Assembly: GCF_001984195.1 (NCBI RefSeq)
Contig: NZ_MTQN01000011.1
Location: 992,001 to 1,056,000 of the forward strand
DNA: 64,000 bases
Origin: Kribbella sp. ALI-6-A
Lineage (GTDB): Bacteria > Actinomycetota > Actinomycetes > Propionibacteriales > Kribbellaceae
Direction: 5' to 3'
Positions within the stretch are counted from its first letter, which is position 1, and each line of letters starts with the position of its first letter. The position numbers and the translations under genes are program-made. The notes under the pieces are model-generated. The model had not been told where the DNA came from. It worked only from the letters and a program-made list of their open reading frames with translations, and ran no database searches. Positions 55,135 to 61,405 of the stretch are shown one piece after another.

Positions 55135-56759
55135 CAATAAGCTCCAGATCCGTAGAACACTGCCCGCAGCGTCTTCCAGAGGATGAGCAGGTCCAGCGTC
55201 ATCGACCAGTTGTCGACGTAGCGCAGGTCGAGCCGGACCGATTCGTCCCAGGACAGATCACTGCGACCGCTCACCTGCCACAACCCTGTCATGCCTGGTT
55301 TGACCAGCATCCGGCGGGAGTCGTCGGCGGCGTAGAGCGCGACCTCCTCGGCCAGCGGCGGCCGGGGCCCGACCAGCGACATCTCACCGCGCAGCACGTT
55401 GAACAGCTGCGGCAGCTCGTCCAGCGAGAACCGCCGGATCCACCGGCCGAGCGGTGTCATGCGCGGATCGTCACGCACCTTGAACAGCACACCGTTGCCG
55501 TCGCTCAGCGCGTAGAGATCACCGAGCCGCTGCTCGGCGTCGGCGTACATGCTGCGGAACTTGAGCATGGTGAACTCCGCGCCCGCGCGGCCGACCCGGC
55601 GCTGGTGGAACAACACCGGACCCCGGCTGGACAGCTTCACCGCCAGCGCCAGACCGATCAGCAACGGGGCGAGAGCCACGATGATCGCGAGCGCGACGAC
55701 CCGGTCGAAGATCGCCTTCATCAGGTGCGGACCGCCGCTGACCGACGGCCGCTCCAGGTGCAGCAACGACAATCCGGCCACCGGGCGGACCGAGATCCGC
55801 GGGCCCGCCACCTCGATGATGCCCGGCGACACGATCAACTCGACACCACGCTGCTCCAGCGCCCACGACAGCCGCCGCAACGACTGACCCGCGAGCTCCG
55901 GATCCGTTGCGACCGCCACCACCTCCACGGCATGCCGATCCACCGCGGCCAGGATGTCGGCCTCGTCCAGTTCGTCGGGTTGCAGCGGCCCGCTGCGGCG
56001 GCCGGTCCCACGCGGGCGGCAGGTCGCGACCACGCGATATCCGTCCGAGGGGCGGCTCTCGAGGTGTTCGCACAGCGTCGCGGCCGGATCGGTCCGGCCG
56101 ACCACGAGCACCCGATGCATGCACCGGCCACGCAGCCGGTGCCGGTGCAGGTCCTTGCGCAGCGCATACCGCAGGACCAGCGCGGCCAGCACGGTCACCG
56201 GAATCGCCAGCACGACGAATCCACGAGCGATCTCACTCTTCGTCGCGTACGACAGGATCGCGATCGCCGCGGTCAGGCCGACTCCGGCGCGCAGCAGCGA
56301 CCGCAGCTCCTCAGGCCCGGAGCCGTAGTAGCGCGCGTCGTACCCCTTCGACAAAGCCACTCCGGTCACCCAGGCCAGCGGCAGCAGACTGCTGATCACC
56401 AGGTAGGCGCCACCCACCTCGTAGCCGAACCTGGTCAGCAGCGCGATCGAGATTCCGATCACCGCTGCCATCAGGTCTCCGCCGAGAGCGGCCCAGCGAT
56501 AGACGCCGATCCAGCGCGGCTCGGTCGACCGCGACGAGCGCGGAACGATCGCGGGCACCTCGTGCGGAACGACCCACAGCGGCCCCGAGCCGTCGATCAC
56601 GCTCGCCTCGACGGCGACCGTACTCATCGATCCGGGCACCACCGCCGTCCGCGCCGGGCCTTGTGACGGCACCGTCGGCTCCGGCGGTATTCCGGCGGTC
56701 GGGGCACTCCCGGGCGCGGCCCCGCGCGGCTCCGCGGGCACGCGATTGCCTCCGCTCAC
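55134..56759 (-). CDS. Polyprenyl glycosylphosphotransferase (WbaP/WcaJ type), initiating enzyme
   Basis: A 541-residue membrane enzyme that transfers a sugar-1-phosphate to polyprenyl phosphate, the first step of repeat-unit assembly. About four N-terminal helices (for example LGGDLMAAVIGISIALLTRFGY), a central nucleotide-sugar-like Rossmann domain (VLVVGRTDPAATLCEHLE) and the C-terminal catalytic domain with KFRSMYADAEQRL, FSLDELPQLFNVLRGEMSLVGPRPP and PGMTGLWQVSGRSD. GTG 56759 has AGGGG upstream; a later ATG (residue about 45) is possible. It heads the operon with fcl, gmd, wecG-like and flippase genes. Confidence 0.92.
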   Translation of the reverse strand: MSGGNRVPAEPRGAAPGSAPTAGIPPEPTVPSQGPARTAVVPGSMSTVAVEASVIDGSGPLWVVPHEVPAIVPRSSRSTEPRWIGVYRWAALGGDLMAAVIGISIALLTRFGYEVGGAYLVISSLLPLAWVTGVALSKGYDARYYGSGPEELRSLLRAGVGLTAAIAILSYATKSEIARGFVVLAIPVTVLAALVLRYALRKDLHRHRLRGRCMHRVLVVGRTDPAATLCEHLESRPSDGYRVVATCRPRGTGRRSGPLQPDELDEADILAAVDRHAVEVVAVATDPELAGQSLRRLSWALEQRGVELIVSPGIIEVAGPRISVRPVAGLSLLHLERPSVSGGPHLMKAIFDRVVALAIIVALAPLLIGLALAVKLSSRGPVLFHQRRVGRAGAEFTMLKFRSMYADAEQRLGDLYALSDGNGVLFKVRDDPRMTPLGRWIRRFSLDELPQLFNVLRGEMSLVGPRPPLAEEVALYAADDSRRMLVKPGMTGLWQVSGRSDLSWDESVRLDLRYVDNWSMTLDLLILWKTLRAVFYGSGAY

Positions 56760-56804
56760 ACCGGCCCCTCGTCTCAAGCTGCCCCATGACAGCTGTGCAC
56801 CCCG

Positions 56805-56843
56805 CCGTCGGGCAGTTTGCAGGCCTCCCGACGGGCGTGTCAA
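56805..56843 (-). promoter_or_regulatory. Promoter of the sugar-transferase operon with inverted repeat
   Basis: On the minus strand TTGACA (56843-56838) and CAAACT (56819-56814) are 18 nt apart. The -10 is enclosed by an 8-bp inverted repeat, CCGTCGGG (56805-56812) and CCCGACGG (56827-56834), in the right place for a repressor, or able to form a leader hairpin. Confidence 0.45.
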
Positions 56844-56961
56844 TTCGCCACGCCATACAGGGTGTAGCCGGGCGGGAACGGACAGTCCGCGAAAATCGGG
56901 TGGTTGCGCCGGGGTTCGGCGACCTGCTGGCGCCCGGGGAGGGAATAGGCGAGACTGGAGC

Positions 56962-56982
56962 CCGGTGACCTTGCGTCACCGG
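56962..56982. promoter_or_regulatory. 8-bp inverted repeat upstream of the APS kinase gene
   Basis: CCGGTGAC (56962-56969) and GTCACCGG (56975-56982) separated by 5 nt, about 60 nt before the GTG at 57041. It may be an operator or a leader hairpin. The remainder of the 281-nt divergent gap (56760-57040) holds the promoter above and no other structure I can support. Confidence 0.4.
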
Positions 56983-57040
56983 GGGGATGTCCGGGGAACG
57001 GCGAGTGCCGCCGGGCCGGTTTCACAGCTGGGGGGCTGTT

Positions 57041-58492
57041 GTGCTGGAAGACGTCAGACCTACATCGCTGCCCGAGGACCGACCGGTTGCAGCGCCGGCT
57101 GGGCCCGTGCTCTGTCCGGGTGAGCGGGTGGTTGCCGACCTGTGGCTGGCCGGGCATGGGATCAGGCCGCCGTTCGCCGTCCTGGGTCACGACGCTGCAG
57201 GAGAGCCGCCACTGGCCGGCCGGGTTCGGATCCCGGCGACCGCGGACGAGATCGGCCGCGCGCTGGCCGCCGGTGCGCTGACGATCGCCGACAGCGAGTC
57301 CACGCCGGTTGCCGCGCTGACCGACCTGACCTCGCCTCGCGATCCGGCCGACGGCGGATGGATCGAAGGGCGTCTGGTCGAGCTCGAGCCGCTCGCCGTC
57401 CCAGCGCGTTCCGGGCCGGGCCGCGTGGTCGTCGTACCGCAGCGGCCGGTCACGTCGGCGGACCTGCAGGACATCGCCGACGCCGGCATCGACGACGTCG
57501 TCCTGGTCCTGCCGAGCGCCGGCGCCACCCCGGACGGCGTACCGGCGGCGACGTTGCGCGAGTGCCTCGTCGAGGCCGTCCCGGACAGCTTCGCCCAGAT
57601 CACGCTGCCGGTGAGCTGGCGCGGGAACGAGGCGGACGAGGCATTGGCCGCCGCCGTGGCGATCGGCCTCGACGCCACCCGCCTGCTGCGGCTCCGCCCG
57701 GCGTCGGAATTCGAGGCCACCGGCCCGAATCCCACGGCCGGCCCCGATCGACACCGCGGCACGGCGGATACCGGGGACAAGCGATGGCTCGAAGCACTGG
57801 CCGAGGTGCGGCAGGCCATCGACACGATCGCGGTGGTCGACGACCCGGTGCTCAATCGCGCGCTGCCGACGCTGGCCCGCTGGCGGCCGCCGCGGCGGGA
57901 GCGCGGGTTGGTCGTCTTCTTCACCGGCCTGTCGGGCTCGGGCAAGTCGACGCTCGCCAAGTCACTCACCGAAGAGTTGACCAGCCAGGCCGGTCGCGCC
58001 GTCACGTTGCTCGACGGCGACGTCGTCCGGCGGATGCTGTCGTCGGGTCTCGGGTTCGACCGGGCCGGCCGCGACCTCAACGTGCGCCGGATCGGTTTCG
58101 TCGCCGCCGAGGTCGCGCGGCACGGCGGCATCGCCGTCTGCGCACCGATCGCGCCGTACGCCGACAGCCGGGCAGCCGTGCGCTCGATGGTCGAAGCCGT
58201 CGGGGACCTGGTGCTCGTGCACGTGGCGACTCCGTTGGCCGAGTGCGAGCGACGCGACACGAAAGGCCTGTACCGCAAGGCCAGGGCGGGCGTCGTCACC
58301 CAGTTCACCGGCATCAGCGACCCGTACGACGAACCGCTGGACGCCGATCTGCGGCTGGACACCTCCGCGGTCTCGCCGGCCGAGTCGCTCGCCGAGCTCA
58401 CCGGGTATCTGGCCGCGGGCGGCTGGATCCCCTCGGCGCAGCCCGATCGCACGGTGGGACCGGCTCCGGCCGGCCCGGTCACCGGCGGCTGA
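57041..58492 (+). CDS. cysC: Adenylylsulfate (APS) kinase fused to a degenerate ATP-sulfurylase-like domain
   Basis: A 483-residue protein. The C-terminal about 190 residues are an APS kinase, which makes PAPS: Walker A GLSGSGKS (296-303), then LLDGDVVRRMLSSGLGFDRAGRDLNVRRIGFVA and CAPIAPYADSR, all key motifs. The N-terminal 280 residues look like the ATP-sulfurylase fold seen in bifunctional PAPS synthetases, but the catalytic segment is worn: VVVPQRPVTSADLQ stands where a QxRN and HxxH motif is expected, and VVLVLPSAGATPDG where HPLVGxTKxGD is expected. The domain is probably inactive or regulatory. GTG 57041 has GGGGG 5 nt upstream. It is 2 nt from the TSUP permease gene. Confidence 0.82.
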   Translation: MLEDVRPTSLPEDRPVAAPAGPVLCPGERVVADLWLAGHGIRPPFAVLGHDAAGEPPLAGRVRIPATADEIGRALAAGALTIADSESTPVAALTDLTSPRDPADGGWIEGRLVELEPLAVPARSGPGRVVVVPQRPVTSADLQDIADAGIDDVVLVLPSAGATPDGVPAATLRECLVEAVPDSFAQITLPVSWRGNEADEALAAAVAIGLDATRLLRLRPASEFEATGPNPTAGPDRHRGTADTGDKRWLEALAEVRQAIDTIAVVDDPVLNRALPTLARWRPPRRERGLVVFFTGLSGSGKSTLAKSLTEELTSQAGRAVTLLDGDVVRRMLSSGLGFDRAGRDLNVRRIGFVAAEVARHGGIAVCAPIAPYADSRAAVRSMVEAVGDLVLVHVATPLAECERRDTKGLYRKARAGVVTQFTGISDPYDEPLDADLRLDTSAVSPAESLAELTGYLAAGGWIPSAQPDRTVGPAPAGPVTGG

Positions 58493-58494
58493 CC

Positions 58495-59469
58495 ATGGAC
58501 TTCGCACTCGCGGCGGCCGCGTTCGGAGTCGGAGTGGTGGTCGGGCTGACCGGAATGGGCGGCGGTGCGTTGATGACGCCCGTGCTCGTGCTGTTCTTCG
58601 GCGTCCCGCCGCTGACCGCCGTGTCCAGCGATCTGGTGGCCAGTGCGGTGATGAAGCCGGTCGGCGCGGCCGTCCATCTGCGCCGGGGCACCGTGCACCT
58701 CAAACTGGTCGGCTGGTTGTGCCTCGGCTCGATCCCGGCCGCGTTCGCCGGCGTTCTGATCGCACGGTCACTCGGCGACGGTGAGGACGTCCAGCAGATC
58801 ATCCAGCGTGCGCTGGGCATCGCGCTGCTGATCGCGGCGGCAGGTCTGACCGTGCGGGCCTACATCCGGCTGGCCGAGCGGGCACGCAAGCGCGACGGTC
58901 TGCTGCCCCCACTCCCCCAGGGCCGGCCGCGCGTCAGTGCCCGTCCGCTGCCCACCGTGCTGGTCGGCGTGATCGGCGGACTCGTCGTCGGCATGACCTC
59001 GGTGGGCTCCGGCTCGCTGGTGATCATCGCGCTGATGGCCCTGTATCCCGGGCTCAAGGCCAGTGAGCTGGTCGGCACCGACCTGCTCCAAGCCGTGCCG
59101 CTGGTGGCGTCGGCCGCTCTCGGTCACCTGCTGTTCGGCGACTTCCAGCTCGACCTCACCGTGTCCATGCTGGTCGGCTGCGTGCCCGGCGTCTGGCTCG
59201 GCGCGCGGATCTCGTCGCGGGCACCGGGCGGCCTGATCCGGCGAGCGCTGGCCTTCGTGCTGCTGGCGTCCGCGCTGAAGCTGCTCGGCGTACCGAACGC
59301 GGAGACCGGCGCGGTGCTGGCGGGCACGGCGCTGATCGCGCCGCCGCTGTGGATGCTGATCCGCCGCCGGCACGGCTTCCCGTTGCTGGCCAGGCGGTCC
59401 CGGGGCGGCGAACCGTCCGACGATCCAGCGGACCAGGTCCGCGAACAAGCAGGAGGGAACCGGCGATGA
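58495..59469 (+). CDS. TSUP-family (TauE/SafE) anion permease
   Basis: A 324-residue membrane protein with about 8 helices. The duplicated TSUP motif is visible: GVGVVVGLTGMGGGALMTPVLVLFFG at the start and GGLVVGMTSVGSGSLVIIALMALYPG in the middle. TSUP proteins move sulfite, sulfoacetate, taurine or similar anions. Its position directly behind an APS kinase suggests sulfate-, sulfite- or thiosulfate-related transport, but that is by context. ATG 58495 is 2 nt after the kinase stop. Its stop overlaps the next gene by 4 nt. Confidence 0.85.
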   Translation: MDFALAAAAFGVGVVVGLTGMGGGALMTPVLVLFFGVPPLTAVSSDLVASAVMKPVGAAVHLRRGTVHLKLVGWLCLGSIPAAFAGVLIARSLGDGEDVQQIIQRALGIALLIAAAGLTVRAYIRLAERARKRDGLLPPLPQGRPRVSARPLPTVLVGVIGGLVVGMTSVGSGSLVIIALMALYPGLKASELVGTDLLQAVPLVASAALGHLLFGDFQLDLTVSMLVGCVPGVWLGARISSRAPGGLIRRALAFVLLASALKLLGVPNAETGAVLAGTALIAPPLWMLIRRRHGFPLLARRSRGGEPSDDPADQVREQAGGNRR

Positions 59470-60545
59470 GCCGCGAGACGGTGGTTTTCGAGAGCTGGCG
59501 GGGCAAGTACTCCGATAGCCCGCGGGCGGTGTCCGAACGGCTCGGCGAGCTGCGGCCCGACCTGCGCCGGATCTGGGTCGTCTCCGGCCCGGACGTCCAG
59601 CTGCCCGACGACGTCGAGCGGGTGGTCCGCAACACCCCGGCCTACTTCCTGCGGATCGCCTCGGCGCGGTACTTCCTGTCCAACGACATGATGCCGCGCT
59701 ACCCGCTGAAGACCCGGCGGACGACGTACGTCCAGCTGTGGCACGGTACGCCGCTCAAGCGGATCGGCTTCGACGTGCCCGACGCGAAGTACGCCGGCGC
59801 CGACGTCTACACGCGCCGGCTGGCCAAGGACGTGCGCCGCTGGGACCACCTGGTCTCCCCGAACCGCTTTTCCACCGGCAAGCTGCGGCAGGCCTTCCGC
59901 TATGCCGGCTCGGTGCTGGAGATCGGCTACCCGCGCAACGACGTGCTGTCCGGGCCGGGCGCGGACGACCTGCGCGCGAAGGTCCGGGCCGAGCTTGGGC
60001 TGGCTCCGTCGACCCGGGCCGTGCTGTACACGCCCACCTGGCGCGACGACGCCCTGACCGGCTCGGCCGCACCGAACCCGCTCGCCGCCGAGGCGGAGCA
60101 GGTGCTCGGCGGGCTGCCCGACGACACCGTGCTGCTGTTCCGGTTCCACCATCTGGTCGCGGCGACCTCACCGGTACCGCGGCACCCGCGGGTGATCGAC
60201 GTGAGCGATCACCCCGACATCCAGGCGCTCTACCTGGCCGCGGACCTGATGATCACCGACTACTCCTCGACGATGTTCGACTTCGCCGTCACGGGCCGGC
60301 CGATGGTCTTCTACACCTACGACCTGGCCGGCTACCGCGACCAGTTGCGCGGCTTCTACTTCGACCTCGAGGCGGAGGCGCCCGGTCCGCTGGTGACCAC
60401 AGCGGACGAGCTCACCGCGGCGCTGGCCGACACCGACGGGCTGCGCCGCCGGTACGCCCCGGCGTACGAGGCGTTCCGGCGGCGCTACTGCCACCTGGAC
60501 GACGGCCGGGCCACCGACCGGCTGATCGAGGAAGTCTTCAGCTGA
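59466..60545 (+). CDS. CDP-glycerol glycerophosphotransferase-family protein
   Basis: A 359-residue enzyme of the TagB/TagF family, which transfers polyol phosphates from CDP-polyols. Diagnostic segments are VQLWHGTPLKRIGFD (about residues 88-102), the conserved YTPTWRDD (about residue 195) and ITDYSSTMFDFAVTGRPMVFYTYD (about residues 262-285, with the family serine-serine). The N-terminal region (SWRGKYSDSPRAV) is typical too. ATG 59466 has AGGAGGG upstream and overlaps the permease stop by 4 nt. It would use CDP-alcohols of the kind made by the cytidylyltransferase-like proteins at 28951 and 30110, although 29 kb away. Confidence 0.9.
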   Translation: MSRETVVFESWRGKYSDSPRAVSERLGELRPDLRRIWVVSGPDVQLPDDVERVVRNTPAYFLRIASARYFLSNDMMPRYPLKTRRTTYVQLWHGTPLKRIGFDVPDAKYAGADVYTRRLAKDVRRWDHLVSPNRFSTGKLRQAFRYAGSVLEIGYPRNDVLSGPGADDLRAKVRAELGLAPSTRAVLYTPTWRDDALTGSAAPNPLAAEAEQVLGGLPDDTVLLFRFHHLVAATSPVPRHPRVIDVSDHPDIQALYLAADLMITDYSSTMFDFAVTGRPMVFYTYDLAGYRDQLRGFYFDLEAEAPGPLVTTADELTAALADTDGLRRRYAPAYEAFRRRYCHLDDGRATDRLIEEVFS

Positions 60546-60554
60546 ACGGCGGCG

Positions 60555-61379
60555 TCAGTTGCGCAGGTAGCTGACGTTGTCGATCCGGCCGTTGAACTGG
60601 TCGGTGGACGAGCGGACGATCTCGCCGTCCTCGCCGATCTTGGCGCCGATCGCCAGCGGCTCGGAGCCGATCAGGTCGAGCGAACCGATCGCGCCGCTCT
60701 TGGCGACCTTGCTGGGCGCGGTGCCGGCGGTGAGATCGGTGATCGTCAGCGTGACGGTGGTGTCCAGCCGGTGGCAGGTCAGGCGGTACCACCGGGCCGG
60801 ATCGAGGGCCGGCTTGGACTTCACCACCACCGATCCGTCGGTCCCCCGCACCACACAGGACGGCCGGTGCCGGTCGACCTGGATCTTGAACTGGGCCGAG
60901 TCCGCGAACAGTCCGCGCTGCATCACGTTGTCACCGTTGTCGACCGTGCTGCCGCTGGACTTGCCGTCGAGCCGGACGTCGGCCCCGAAGGTGAACTCCG
61001 ACGTTCCGGGCGACAGCCACTCCTCCGGCTCGACGCGCAGCGCCGCGAACGACCCCTTCGCGGTGCCCGCGTAGGCGGGCAACCGCAGCGCGATGCCACC
61101 GTCACGGCCGGCTTCGTACGCCGTGGTCGGCTTGTTCACGCTGAGCAGGTCGACCGTTGCCGCGGCCGCCCCCTCACCGCGGATCTCCCGCCCGGCCGCC
61201 GGGCCCACCTGCTGATCGTCGAAGGTCAGCAGGAGTTGCGGCCGGGGCGGCGGGTCGGACGCGGCCTCCGGGTCCGGGCCGCCCACGTCACCGGCGACCG
61301 ATCCGCAGGCAGCGGTCAGCAGCAGTGCAACCAGCGCGACACCGGCCATCGCCCCGCCCTTCGTTGTCCTCGGCACCAT
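60555..61379 (-). CDS. Lipoprotein with LamG-like (concanavalin-fold) domain
   Basis: A 274-residue exported lipoprotein. The start gives MAGVALVALLLTAACGS with a lipobox (LTAAC). The mature part is beta-rich: LLLTFDDQQVG, GTSEFTFGADVRLDG, CVVRGTDGSVVVKSKPALDPARWYRLTCHR, DTTVTLTITDL and FNGRIDNVSYLRN, the pattern of LamG/laminin-G-like jelly rolls that often bind polysaccharide. No catalytic residues recognised. It converges with the 59466 gene (9 nt apart) and follows the partial propeller gene by 26 nt on the same strand. Confidence 0.8.
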   Translation of the reverse strand: MVPRTTKGGAMAGVALVALLLTAACGSVAGDVGGPDPEAASDPPPRPQLLLTFDDQQVGPAAGREIRGEGAAAATVDLLSVNKPTTAYEAGRDGGIALRLPAYAGTAKGSFAALRVEPEEWLSPGTSEFTFGADVRLDGKSSGSTVDNGDNVMQRGLFADSAQFKIQVDRHRPSCVVRGTDGSVVVKSKPALDPARWYRLTCHRLDTTVTLTITDLTAGTAPSKVAKSGAIGSLDLIGSEPLAIGAKIGEDGEIVRSSTDQFNGRIDNVSYLRN

Positions 61380-61405
61380 CAGCCTCCTGTCCGCAGCCTA
61401 CGGTC

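Noticed and set aside
44018..61400. Recent horizontal transfer of the polysaccharide locus
   Set aside because: No transposase, integrase, tRNA or repeat border was seen, and codon use looks the same as in the housekeeping half. Transfer between related high-GC organisms cannot be excluded but is not supported by the sequence.
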